Source: Cranoglanis bouderius | Lineage: Eukaryota > Chordata > Actinopteri > Siluriformes > Cranoglanididae | DNA: 64,000 nt | Direction of reading: 5' to 3' | Assembly (NCBI GenBank): GCA_023630585.1 | Contig: CM042553.1 | Coordinates: 21,110,020 to 21,174,019, forward strand | Part shown: positions 13,610-21,059 of the stretch, in pieces | Numbering within the stretch: the stretch's first letter is position 1 | Layout of the letters: each line of letters opens with the position of its first letter | Translations under genes and position numbers: made by a program | Notes under the pieces: generated by a model | Seen by the model: the letters and a program-made list of their open reading frames with translations, nothing else | Told to the model about the DNA's origin: nothing | Databases searched by the model: none

Positions 13610-16600
13610 GTTTATTTCCTGCTTTTCTACTCAACAATACTTTACTAAAAGCTCTCTAAAGGATCTCTGTATTAACTCACCCAGTTAATGAGAATAAATT
13701 TTGGCACTCCGGAATTTGGATCAATCACTCTGCAGAATGCGTACATCACTTTACCTGCATTGAGCTCCTGCACCATCTCATCTAAACCGCCACCTGAACA
13801 CAGTGAGGAACAAGATTAACCCAAATCTCCACCTGAACACAGTGAGGAACATGATTAACCCACATCTCCACCTGAACCTCCACCTGAACATGGTGAGGAA
13901 CATGATTAACCCACATCTCCACCTGAACATGGTGAGGAACATGATTAACCCACATCTCCACCTGAAAATGGTGAGGAACATGATTAACCCAAATCTCCAC
14001 CTGAAAACGGTGAGGAACATGATTAACCCAAATCTCTAACCTGAGCACAGTGAGGAACATGATTAACCCAAACCTCCACCTGAACATGGTGAGGAACATG
14101 ATTAACACAAACCTCCACCTGAACACGGTGAGGAACATGATTAACCCAAACCTCCACCTGAACCTCCACCTGAACATGGTGAGGAACATGATTAACCCAA
14201 ATCTCCACCTGAACACAGTGAGGAACATGATTAACCCGAACCTCCACCTGAACACGGTGAGGAACATGATTAACCCAAAACTCCACCTGAACACGGTGAG
14301 GAACATGATTAACCCAAAACTCCACCTGAACACGGTGAGGAACATGATTAACCCAAAACTCCACCTGAACACGGTGAGGAACATGATTAACCCAAATCTC
14401 CACCTGAACACGATTAGGAACATGATTAACCCAAACCTCCACCTGAACCTCCACCTGAACATGGTGAGGAACATGATTAACCCAAAACTCCACCTGAACA
14501 CGGTGAGGCACATGATTAACCCAAATCTCCACCTGAACACGGTGAGGAACACGATTAATCCAAACCTCCACCTGAACACACACACACACACACACACAGA
14601 CACACACACACACCTCCTTTTGCTGCTACTTGGATGTCACAGCTGTTTCCTTCATATGTGAATAAAACCCTGAAACACAGATACACAGAGCAAGTGACAA
14701 TGAAGAGAGAAAACAATGTTTAGGTCAGTAATTTAAAAAGAAAATCCAAACTGAATTCTCACTTGTGTACAGCCGTGGCCAAAAGTTTTGAGAATGACAC
14801 AAATATTAATTTTTACAAAGTCTGCTGCCTCAGTTTTTATGATGGCAATTTGCATATACTCCAGAATGTTATGAAGAGTGATCAGATGAATTGCAATTAA
14901 TTTCAAAGTCCCTCTTTGCCATAAAGAACTTAATCACAAAAAAACATGTCCACTGCATTTCAGCCCTTCCACAAAAGGACCAGCTGACATCATGTCAGTG
15001 ATTCTCTCGTTAACACAGGTGAGAGTGTTAATGAGGACAAGGCTGGAGATCACTCTGTCATGCTGATTGAGTTAGAATAACAGACTGGAAGTTTTAAAAG
15101 GAGGGTGGTGCTTGAAATTATTGTTCTTCCTCTGTTAACTATGGTTACCTGCAAGGAAACACGTGCAGCCATCATTGCTTTGCACAAAAAGGGATTCACA
15201 GGCAAGGATATTGCTGCACCACCAGTGCAGAGCTTGCTCAGGAATGGCAGCAGGCAGGTGTGAGTGCGTCTGCACGCACAGTAAGGCGAAGACTTTTGGA
15301 GGATGGCCTGGTGTCAAGAAGGGCAGCAAAGAAGCCACTTCTCTCCAGGAAAAACATCAGGGACAGACTGCTATTCTGCAAAAAGTACTGAGGACTGCTG
15401 AGGACTGGGGTAATGTCATTTTCTCTGATGAATCCCCTTTCCGATTGTTTGCTGCATCTGGAAAAAAGCTTGTCCGGAGAAGAAAAGGTGAGCGCTACCA
15501 TCAGTCCTGTGTCATGCCAACAGTAAAGCATCCTGAGACCACTCATGTGTGGGGTTGCTTCTCAGCCAAGGGAGTGGGCTCACTCACAATTTGGCCTAAG
15601 AACACAGCCATGAATAAAGAATGGTACAAAAACATCCTCAGAGAGCAACTTCTCCCAACCATCCAAGAACAGTTTGGTGATGAACAATGCCTTTTCCAGC
15701 ATGATGGGGCACCTTGCCACAAGGCAAAAGTGATAACGAAGTGGCTCGAGGAACAAAACATCGACATTTTGGGTCCATGGCCAGGAAACTCCCCAGACCT
15801 TAATCCCATTGAGAATTTGTGGTCAATCCTCAAGAGGCGGGTGGACAAACAAAAACCCACAAACTCTGACAAACTCCAAGCATTGATTATGCAAGAATGG
15901 GCTGCCATCAATCAGGATGTGGCCCAGAAGTTGATTGACAGCATGCCAGGGCGAATTGCAGAGGTCTTGAAAAGAAGGGTCAACACTGCAAATATTGACT
16001 CTTTGCATAAACTTCATGTAATTGTCAATAAAAGCCATTGACACTTATGAAATGCTTGTGATTATACTTCAGTAACAGTAACATCTGACAAAAAGATCTA
16101 AAAACACTGAAGCAGTAGACTTTGTGAAAATTAATATTTGTGTCATTCTCAAAACTTTTGGCCACGGCTGTATATTAGTGTGTGTTAGGTTGTGTTAGTC
16201 TTTGTTTGTGTGTGGTAGTCTGTGTTATTCTGTGATAGTGTGTAATAGTCTGCTTTAGTGTATGATAGTGTATGTTCTAATACTAATGTTCAGGCCACTT
16301 CTTCTGGATTGTTGATAGAAAACTTTATAGAATCGATTCAGCACAAATCAGATCTTACAACAGAAACTCTGTGATGTGTGTGTAAACCTGCATGTAAACC
16401 TGTGTGTAAACCCGTATATAAATCTGTGTGTAAATCTATGTGAATAGCTGTGTGTAAAACTGTGTGTAAAACTGTGTGTACAGCTGTGTGTAAACCTGTG
16501 TGTAAACCTGTGTGTAAACCAGTGGCGAGGCTACATAAAGGCCACGGTGGCACTGGCCTGCTCAGATTGACGGCTGGTCCACCCAATCAAATGAAAAAAT

Positions 16601-18998
16601 AATTTTTGTGGGAAAGGAGAATAAATCACTTATACGTGACAATAATAATCACTCAAATACACGCTCAAATATGGATATCAACTTTCAGATAAGGGCACGG
16701 CTCGAGGAGATGCCTAAAAACACCACTTTAATGAACTGTGATATGCAGAACGATTTGCTGGAGGCAGCCACTTCTTTACTATTGCAGAAGATAAAGACAG
16801 AATTGAATGAAACACTGGTTACTTACTTCACACTGATCGCTGACGAGTACAAAGATGAGTCAAAACAAGAAGTAATTGCTGTGTGTATCCGGTATGTTCA
16901 CCGGGGAATGCTAAAGGAAAGAGCTGGTTGTTTTGTGGCCACTGTAGACATGACTGCAGCTGGCATCTCAAAAAAGATTCTGGAAGTGACTGAACCACTA
17001 CAGCTGGACCCTTCTCTCTGTGTAGGCTTTAGCTTTGATGGGGCCTCCGTTATGCCTGGAAATAAAGGGCGGGTGCATGTTCTTTTGGAGTGGACCTTTC
17101 CCCATGCAGTTTATGTGCACTGTAATTCTCATCGCGCAAATTTGGTTCTGGCAGCAGCATCAAAAGTTTCCAGTCATGTCAGCACATTTTTTTGATACAC
17201 TGAATTCTTTACATAGATTCATGACGGGGAGCATCCGACACGCCAGGTTTATGGAAATACAGAAACAACTTCATCCAAGTCACCAGTGTCTTGAGCTTGA
17301 GCGATCCACTGACACTCGATGGAGCTCGAAATCAGGGTCTGTAAGCAAGGTGCTTATTTTATTGGATTGTATTATAGAATTACATGCTGAATGTAGTGGA
17401 AGTAGATATAGCCAGACAAAAATCACAGGCACAGGGTCTTCTACAACAGATCCAAACGAAGTGGTTCCTTTTTTTGTTAGTCACATTTGGGAAACTTTTT
17501 GAGTGCAGTGACTTTGCCACAAAATGACTGCAAAGCCAGACACTGTGTGTTTTGGACTGTATCCACCTTGTTGATGGCTTAAAAGATGCATTTTCTGTCT
17601 TCAGAGATTCACAGTGTGACTTTGAGAAAGTTCTGAAACTCACAGATGAGTTAATGACTAAACTTGAAATTACAAACTAATTAACTGTAATCATCTCCTG
17701 ACAAAGAAAATTGCCTGCCAGGTTCAGTGATTCAGTGGTTGTGTCAAATCTGGGAAGAAATACTAATGTGAGGAACGATGATGACCTACGGCACTTATGG
17801 AATGAGATACTGGACCGACAGCTGACCAAGCTAAGGAGCCGTTTTCATGAAGATCAGTATAGAATAATGAAAGAAGCTGCGGCCTGTCGACCACAGTCCG
17901 GGACATTTGCTGACAAAGACTTGCTTGAATCACCAAGTCAACATTATGGCATAAAGACCGAGGATGCTGAGCTGACGCTTTACACATCAAATGTGTAGGA
18001 AAGCATCTCATGAGTGTGAGATTACGGAGTCATTGGATTACGATTAAATTATTGCGATTTACAACGCAAAGACAAAACGTCTACGTCTTCTTCTTTAAGA
18101 TGATTTGTTTGGGCTCCAAAAACAGTCAAATTGGTAAGGAAATGGATTTTATTTCATAATTTGAGTGTTTTAGAAATTTGCTATAAATATATTGTGTTAG
18201 TTTGTGTCATTTTAAAAGTCAGGTTTGGGATCTTCAGTGGATGCTGCTAGTGGTGTTTTTTTTTTTTTTTTTATTCAAAAAGGATAATGTGCTGGCTCTG
18301 CGTATTCATGTTTACCTGTGATGTGGTATGCAGCCTGCATAACTTATTGTGCATGATACTTCAGATTATTACAGCAATAATCTCTCTCTCTCTCTCTCTC
18401 TCTCAGCAACATGTCTGACAGGAGGCAGATGTTAGTCTGCTGCTTGTGTGTGCAATGTGCAGATTTTCCCCAACACACACATAAATTATTTATCTTCCTT
18501 TATTGTTCTGTTATTTTTATTGTTCTTTTCATTGTTTATTTTTTTTATGAATGGATTTTGTTGTATTCATGAAACTGTTGGCTACCAATAAATCACATTT
18601 AACTAATCTTAATTGTCAAATTATTTTCATCCCATATTGTAAATGATGTAATTTGATAGTAGGCTTTGAGGTCCACCTTATTCCACCAATGTCCACTCAC
18701 TTTAAAATTTCTGGCCTTGCCACTGTGTGTAAACCTGTGTGTACAGCTGTGTGTAAACCTGTGTGTACAGCTGTGTATAAACCTGTGTGTACAGCTGTGT
18801 GTAAACCTGTGTATACAGCTGTGTGTAAATCTGTGTGTAAAATTGTGTGTAAACCTGTGTGTAAAATTGTGTGTATAGCTGTGTGTAAAGTGTAATAATA
18901 TGTGCATCTTACCAGTCAGTGTCAGTTCTCCTGTTCACCACTTCATTATAAGCATCAGAGAGTGCTGCACCGTGTTTACTCAGATTCAACGCCATCAT
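94..18998 (-). CDS. dbnl: drebrin-like actin-binding protein (dbnl/mAbp1), 19 coding exons
   Basis: Actin-binding adaptor of the cell cortex that links F-actin to endocytosis and signalling (known for the family). Coding exons read on the minus strand: 18998-18913, 14669-14614, 13793-13681, 13574-13500, 11773-11627 (ADF-H domain, starting MALNLSKHGAALSDAY); three copies of a four-exon coiled-coil cassette; 3755-3653 (NPRDIF motif); 501-428; 255-94. Every junction has AG acceptors and GT donors, except one GC donor, and every phase agrees. The second of two adjacent ATGs (18993-18995) matches the family start best. Predicted length is about 623 residues against roughly 430 in mammals; the excess is the repeated cassette. 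No SH3 domain is visible: the last exon reads into a stop at 94-96, or an SH3 exon lies outside the window. The assignment is secure; the 3' end is not. Confidence 0.93.
257..561. repeat. (CA/GT)n microsatellites in the dbnl 3' region
   Basis: GT run at about 257-284 and CA run at about 513-561, each abutting the acceptor of a dbnl exon (exon 12 at 255, exon 11 at 501). A shorter CA run sits at 27-42. Confidence 0.95.
981..1690 (-). mobile_element. internally deleted Tc1-like transposon
   Basis: Long imperfect inverted ends: the stretch from about 985 to 1115 (beginning atcagccaatcatgtggcag) is the reverse complement of 1505-1635. Between them, 1555-1208 on the minus strand encodes the N-terminal DNA-binding part of a Tc1 transposase (SRVYTEWCEKQK ... 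GQRKMGGLVRA ... MSYNSRRPHQVPLLSAKN) and then breaks off; the DDE catalytic domain is missing. It is a non-autonomous derivative inside a dbnl intron. Confidence 0.75.
2006..3575 (-). mobile_element. Tc1-like transposon with decayed transposase
   Basis: Bounded by TA at 2004-2005 and 3576-3577. The ends are inverted copies (cagtgcctatagaaaatcat at the left, the complement of ctttctataggtactg at the right). The transposase is on the minus strand in several frames: the HTH part at 3043-2801 (MPRSGRPSKLDDRARRIL), WSDETKIELFG (first catalytic Asp) at about 2780, and 2729-2226 carrying WGCFSSVGTGQ, the second Asp region FQHDIDPKHTAKK and PDLNPTENLW (third acidic residue), ending GGSTKY. At least two frameshifts separate these blocks, so it is a pseudogene. 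Confidence 0.9.
3811..3850. repeat. (CA)n between dbnl exons 9C and 10
   Basis: About 20 CA dinucleotides immediately downstream of cassette C. One of four CA tracts that delimit the three cassettes. Confidence 0.95.
3898..7137 (-). CDS. dbnl: dbnl coiled-coil cassette C (exons 6C-9C)
   Basis: Exons 7137-7060 (GSKYYKTSALEEINGTDREK then FWAQLE), 6362-6211, 4094-4046 (LQEKKQEAKNINQQKS, 49 nt, two codons shorter than in A and B) and 3966-3898 (VEQELQAAQWKGIRSSRSVQ then EAD). Phases are the same as in the other cassettes, total 116 codons. Its last two exons are the most divergent of the set, whereas its first two are nearly identical to B. That mosaic suggests that C holds the ancestral distal exons and that B/C proximal exons were homogenised or copied late. 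The intron between 7C and 8C contains a truncated LINE (about 4440-5875) and an AT-rich tract. Confidence 0.9.
4440..5875 (+). mobile_element. 5'-truncated LINE with decayed reverse transcriptase
   Basis: Endonuclease-like remnants at about 4440-4700 (SLKLGFQKR-like start and the GDFN-type segment near 4690) lead into RT sequence at 4866-5396: MLSPLLYSLYTYDC, a mutated catalytic box (VVDTTVIGL where FADDTTV is usual), LTVAKTKELIVDFRR, FKFLGMYITEDL, KKAQQRLFFLRRLK. A stop at 5394 interrupts it; the remainder continues out of frame to about 5640. This style of RT belongs to the jockey/CR1/L2 side of non-LTR elements; the exact clade is not certain. It lies in the intron between dbnl exons 7C and 8C. 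Confidence 0.8.
5890..6175. repeat. AT-rich taatcta-type simple repeat
   Basis: Degenerate run of taatcta/aatttaat motifs with no coding potential, next to dbnl exon 7C. Confidence 0.7.
6600..6875 (+). mobile_element. L2-type LINE fragment (RT C-terminal part)
   Basis: Encodes PILSTLPWLPVKFHIDYKIL and YLSELLVFYDPPRLLQSKGA, the same C-terminal module as the LINE copies near 21.4, 48.1 and 60.2 kb. Truncated at both ends; lies in the intron between dbnl exons 6C and 7C. Confidence 0.85.
7146..7167. repeat. (CA)n between dbnl cassettes B and C
   Basis: Short CA tract just upstream (minus strand) of exon 6C; cassette boundary. Confidence 0.9.
7229..9800 (-). CDS. dbnl: dbnl coiled-coil cassette B (exons 6B-9B)
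   Basis: Exons 9800-9723 (GSKDYKTSALEEMNGTDREK then FWAQLE), 7886-7735, 7444-7390 and 7297-7229, with the same 78/152/55/69 nt lengths and phases as cassette A, followed by the same gtgagt-type donors. Flanking intron sequence is also shared with cassettes A and C (for example the gtgatgatctgattggt run beside each coiled-coil exon), so the whole genomic block was copied, not only the exons. The intron between 6B and 7B is enlarged by a decayed LTR element. No stop interrupts the four exons. Small changes relative to the other copies (Thr for Ile after KEEQ, Lys for Arg in the coiled coil) show it is not an exact assembly echo. Confidence 0.9.
8309..9240 (+). mobile_element. decayed LTR retrotransposon remnant
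   Basis: A 400-bp LTR (8309-8708) starts tgtcacgttc and ends tgttaca. An ATG follows 17 nt later (8726) and opens a gag-like start (MDAAELGLLRQKLVEQVLLL), the same layout as the intact chromovirus further down the window. A short second LTR start (tgtcacattc) appears at 9151 after only about 440 bp of interior, so the body is almost entirely deleted. A C/G homopolymer near 9178 marks the truncated end. It sits between dbnl exons 6B and 7B. Confidence 0.7.
9241..9530. other. intronic sequence, nothing recognised
   Basis: Stretch between the LTR remnant and the cassette B block; no ORF, repeat or motif could be named. Confidence 0.4.
9809..9858. repeat. (CA)n between dbnl cassettes A and B
   Basis: About 24 CA units immediately upstream (minus strand) of exon 6B; the longest of the cassette-bounding tracts. 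Confidence 0.95.
9920..11417 (-). CDS. dbnl: dbnl coiled-coil cassette A (exons 6A-9A)
   Basis: Four exons: 11417-11340 (GSTYRKTSALEEIKGTNRDN then FWAQME), 10581-10430 (charged coiled coil, KEEQIRRQQERKKAEEE onward), 10135-10081 (LFEKRQETEPQNQQHQEP) and 9988-9920 (VERELQAAQWKGIRSSRSVQ). Lengths are 78, 152, 55 and 69 nt, total 354 nt, so the cassette is exactly 118 codons and enters and leaves in phase 0. The first exon matches the YQKT...FW segment that follows the ADF-H domain in drebrin and drebrin-like proteins; the second matches their Glu/Arg-rich coiled coil. Copy A differs from B and C in the first exon (TYRK, KGTNRD, QME), so it is the most diverged there. A tRNA-derived SINE lies between 6A and 7A. 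Confidence 0.9.
10640..11080. other. dbnl intronic AT-rich low-complexity sequence
   Basis: Repetitive gcattatatgagc/tttgatga-like motifs between exons 6A and 7A; no gene seen. Confidence 0.4.
11085..11282 (+). mobile_element. tRNA-derived SINE
   Basis: A-box-like ggtagctcagtggttaag and B-box-like gagtttaaatccc at tRNA spacing, followed by the taagtcgctctgcataaggg-type tail and a taaatgtaatg repeat. The same unit occurs at 31.2 kb, and tails alone occur at 13.35, 20.2, 23.8 and 59.7 kb. Confidence 0.85.
11423..11443. repeat. (CA)n upstream of dbnl cassette A
   Basis: CA tract directly before the acceptor of exon 6A (minus strand). Confidence 0.9.
11627..18998 (-). CDS. dbnl: dbnl exons 1-5: ADF-homology domain
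   Basis: Exon 1 18998-18913 ends in TG, and exon 2 14669-14614 opens with G, completing the Trp of the family motif W-x-LFTYEGN. Exon 3 13793-13681 carries GGGLDEMVQELNAGKVMYAF and ends FILINW. Exon 4 13574-13500 carries TGEGVTGVRR and a Cys-x-x-His before HTMANFLR. Exon 5 11773-11627 carries GAHVVINAHSEDDVEPE and NYSLHTES. Together they give about 159 residues, the expected size of the actin-binding ADF-H fold at the N terminus, with no stop or frameshift. Intron 1 contains a hAT element and a Tc1 copy; intron 2 is a minisatellite; intron 4 holds a SINE-tail scrap, L2 tail and MITE. Donors are gtaag, gtgtg, gtgag, gtgag and gtgag; the exon 2 donor is the weakest because it sits in a CA tract. 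Confidence 0.93.
12337..12478. mobile_element. palindromic MITE
   Basis: The left end gggtgcaggttttcattcca is answered by the near-perfect reverse complement tagaatgaaaacctgcaccc about 120 bp later. Short non-coding foldback element in dbnl intron 4. Confidence 0.75.
12640..12825 (+). mobile_element. L2-type LINE 3' tail
   Basis: Contains gggttcccttttgagtctgg, ctcagggagtttttccttgcc and the gtgacaatgtc...aaaag end, a 3'-UTR module seen at least seven times in this window. Confidence 0.8.
13579..13605. repeat. (CA)n at the dbnl exon 4 acceptor
   Basis: CA tract four bases from the exon 4 splice acceptor (13574). Confidence 0.9.
13795..14580. repeat. 38-bp minisatellite in dbnl intron 2, about 20 units
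   Basis: Tandem units of about 38 bp (gtgaggaacatgattaaccc plus a variable ctccacctgaaca part); three units carry an extra 12-bp ctccacctgaac. Read on the gene strand, each unit contains cctcaccgtgttcag followed by gtgga, almost the sequence of the real exon 3 acceptor at 13794. The array therefore grew out of the intron-exon junction. The long open frames across it are a by-product of the period and are not genes. Confidence 0.95.
14577..14612. repeat. (CA)n at the dbnl exon 2 donor
   Basis: CA tract that supplies the gtgtgt donor of exon 2. Confidence 0.9.
14770..16170 (+). mobile_element. Tc1-like transposon (cagccgtggccaaaag ends)
   Basis: Exact TA flanks at 14768-14769 and 16171-16172. 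The ends cagccgtggccaaaagtttt and its complement are perfect for over 20 bp. Internal transposase on the plus strand; located in dbnl intron 1 in the opposite orientation to the gene. Confidence 0.95.
15140..16041 (+). pseudogene. Tc1 transposase, DNA-binding domain deleted
   Basis: The reading starts at the ATG at 15140 (MVTCKETRAAIIALHKKGF) and stops after about 40 codons. The frame beginning at 15163 carries the rest: WGNVIFSDESPFR (first Asp), WGCFSAKGVGSL, LFQHDGAPCHKAK (second Asp) and NSPDLNPIENLW (Glu, DD34E spacing). About 50 codons of the HTH region between KDIAA and the AELAQEWQQAG-like stretch are missing, and the last ~20 residues are frameshifted. The catalytic core is thus intact but the DNA-binding part is not, so an active enzyme is unlikely. 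Confidence 0.88.
16380..16519. repeat. gtgtgtaaacct minisatellite, left half
   Basis: Units of about 12-14 bp (tgtgtgtaaacctg, tgtgtacagctg variants). The array resumes at 18726 on the far side of a hAT element. Confidence 0.9.
16520..18725 (+). mobile_element. hAT-type transposon inserted in a minisatellite
   Basis: Terminal repeats cagtggcgaggc and the complement of gccttgccactg match at 11 of 12 positions. Flanks are both tgtgtaaac, compatible with an 8-bp target duplication but ambiguous because the target is itself a repeat. The interior encodes a broken transposase. A poly-T run at about 18250 and a (TC)n run at about 18380-18404 interrupt the 3' part. Confidence 0.85.
16608..17998 (+). 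pseudogene. hAT transposase, ZMYM-like, frameshifted
   Basis: Three frames in succession (16608-17195, 17035-17502, 17711-17998). The first holds TYFTLIADEYKDESKQE with the first catalytic Asp, and LCVGFSFDGASVM with the second. The next continues RFMTGSIRHARFMEIQKQL and STDTRWSSKSGSVSKVL. The third is a diverged C-terminal piece (TKLRSRFHEDQYRIMKEAAA). The dimerisation domain with the third acidic residue is not recognisable. The N-terminal zinc finger is also absent, and the start is arbitrary. This type resembles hAT-derived ZMYM1-like proteins. Not functional. Confidence 0.8.
18726..18890. repeat. gtgtgtaaacct minisatellite, right half
   Basis: Continuation of the array at 16380-16519. 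It ends 20 bp from the dbnl exon 1 donor. Confidence 0.9.
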
Positions 18999-19084
18999 CG
19001 ATAAAGTCTTAATCTAAAAACATCTATAATCTATAAAACACAGACATGAACACCATTAACATCGCTGTCTCTAAGTCTAATGAA

Positions 19085-19200
19085 CACACACACACACACA
19101 CCTTAAGCCAAACCTCTGTTTAAAAAATCACGCTAAACCAGTTTGGGAACATTTAGAGCACAGGAACACTTCAAAACTCACTCACACCTCACTCACACCT

Positions 19201-19291
<91 letters not shown>

Positions 19292-19292
19292 C
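19085..19292. repeat. (CA)n and adjoining (TG)n tracts upstream of dbnl
   Basis: CA at about 19085-19101, about 27 CA units at 19205-19260, then a (TG)n run at 19264-19292. The adjacent CA and TG runs could fold back. They lie 90-300 bp upstream of the dbnl start; no TATA box or other promoter motif was identified there. Confidence 0.9.
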
Positions 19293-19395
19293 ACTGGATC
19301 ACTCATCAGAGTCCACATTCCACCATGATCACTCCAATCTGGGTGTTTGTTCTGTGTGTGAATATGACGTGTTTCTAATGAAAACTACACCCTGC

Positions 19396-19991
19396 GTCCC
19401 AGTTGGCAGACTTATACTATGTACTCAAAGTATATACTCTTTTTGTGAAAAAAAAGTACACACTGTTGAGTGTGTAGTAAAAGAGTATGCAAGTACTTAG
19501 ATTATAGATTTAAAATCCTGATTAATATCCTGAATTTATATATTTCTGTAAAGCTGCTCTGGGACAATGTCCAATGTTAAAAGCGCTATACAAATAAAAC
19601 TTGGAAAAAAATTGAATTGAATTGAAGTACTGGGACGCACTTCATGTCGCAGACATGCTACGTCATGTAGCAGAAGAGAATGTTGTTGTCTAGTTATGCA
19701 CGCGGTCACTGTAAACACACTCCTCATTACATTTCAACTTTTCTTCATTCATTATTCCTTATATAATTTATACTATACAGTTTCATTTATCATTCTCTTG
19801 ATTTATCTGTCACGCAAGGATTTATGGGTAATCTTAACTGAAAAAATGTCCACAGATCAAATTTAAAAAAATCTCTCAGAAATAGTAGACCATCCGGGTA
19901 CCTTTGGGACCCTCATTTAACATACTACCATTTGGGACACACTAATTCTAGTCTCGGACACTATTTAGTACAGATAGTATGCCAACTGGGA
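19396..19991. mobile_element. MITE with an L2 tail inserted
   Basis: The ends gtcccagttggcagactta and the complement of gtatgccaactgggat match over about 20 bp, with similar AT-rich arms. An L2-type 3' end (about 19530-19625: gggacaatgtcc...aagcgctatacaaataaa) is nested inside. Confidence 0.75.
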
Positions 19992-20221
19992 TCCAGGGTC
20001 AGTCAAGAAGAAACTACACCCTCCTTTAGTTCTATGTTTTTATTTATTTGAGCAGAAATAACAACTTTGTGGTCCTCACCAACTTCTATAAACAAACACA
20101 ACAGATTCAATATGTCATTTCCCCCAAAAGCATTCAGAAACCAGGTGGGAACAAATAAGTACACCCTTCCTACTTCCACAATCATTAACAGAGTAATTAG
20201 TAGCCAGGTGTTACTAATTAC

Positions 20222-20345
20222 ATTTACATTACATTTACGGCATTTGGCAGACGCCCTTATCCAAAGCGACTTACATTTATCTCATTTATACATCTGAGCA
20301 GTTGAGGGTTAAGAGCCTTGCTCAGGGGCCCAACAGTGGCAGCTT
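20222..20345 (-). mobile_element. tRNA-SINE fragment, antisense
   Basis: Complement of the SINE tail and of the gggcccttgagcaaggccct region; truncated before the A box. Confidence 0.75.
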
Positions 20346-20359
20346 GGCAGTGCTGGGGT

Positions 20360-20880
20360 TTTTACTAATGAAATGCACAAGATTAGTTCATCATCAAGAA
20401 GTGCATTTTGGTGTTCTGGAAATAGCTCTGGTTACAGGAGACTCTATCTTAAGGCACATGACATTAGCTAGGACTTTAGGGGCTCCAGCAGCTTTAGTTA
20501 GGTGTATACCAGGAGCCAGGGTGCTGGACATGGCAGGTAACCTTAGGGTCTTAGACAAGCACAGGTTTTCAAAGGTAGTTTTTCACATAGGAGCTAATGA
20601 TATACGCCTTCGTCAGTCATAGATTACTAAGAGTAACGTTGTAAATTAGCGATTGAAGGTGTGTAAATTAGCGAAGGCTATGTCCGATGCAGTAATACAG
20701 TTCCCTCTGAAAGTATTGGAACAGCAAGGCCAATTCTATTGTTTTTGCTATTCACTGATGTATTTATATATGCTACTACTGGGTAAGATTATTCGTAAAC
20801 ATGGAATTAGCTTGACAGACACCAGCTTAATAAAGTTGAGGAATGTGTAAAGGACATTAGACACTGGACAGTTATTAACT
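20360..20880 (+). pseudogene. L2-type LINE ORF1 (esterase) fragment
   Basis: Encodes LVTGDSILRHMTLART (GDS block), VRCIPGARVLDMAGNLRVL and FHIGANDIRLRQS (GxND block): an SGNH/GDSL esterase domain. Such an esterase is established as an ORF1 component of CR1/L2-type non-LTR retrotransposons. A stop follows at 20620, and the fragment then jumps to ORF2 sequence (YMLLLGKIIRKHGIS, near the RT catalytic box). Confidence 0.8.
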
Positions 20881-20888
20881 TCGTTGTT

Positions 20889-21055
20889 AACCCGGGCCCC
20901 GACCGATCCGGTATGGAAGTCATGTTAGTGATTCGCATATTGAATTTGGCAAAAGTTTTACATCGGATGCCCTTCCTGACACAACCCTCTCTACTTATCC
21001 AGGGTTAGGACCGGCACAAAAAGTACACTGGCTTGTGACCTCCTGTGGCTAGATT
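20889..21055 (-). mobile_element. RTE 5'-end-like SINE/fragment inside an L2 LINE
   Basis: Reverse complement of the 5' end of the RTE element at 38.77 kb (both share gaggtcacaagccagtgtac and gtgtcaggaagggcatccga). Flanked by a direct repeat, tggacagttattaacttc to the left and tggacggttattaacttc to the right, which is the duplicated L2 target. So it inserted as a short unit. Confidence 0.8.
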
Positions 21056-21059
21056 GGAC

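Noticed and set aside
13795..14580. Regularly spaced repeats resembling a CRISPR array
   Set aside because: Units abut with no unique spacers and the genome is eukaryotic; it is a minisatellite.
13782..14661. Long open frames of 196-275 codons on both strands with repetitive peptides
   Set aside because: They follow from the minisatellite period lacking stops; the array lies in a dbnl intron and has no gene structure.
16338..16586. ORF with LHTGLHTG repeats, and similar ones at 18599-18907
   Set aside because: Translation of the gtgtgtaaacct minisatellite.
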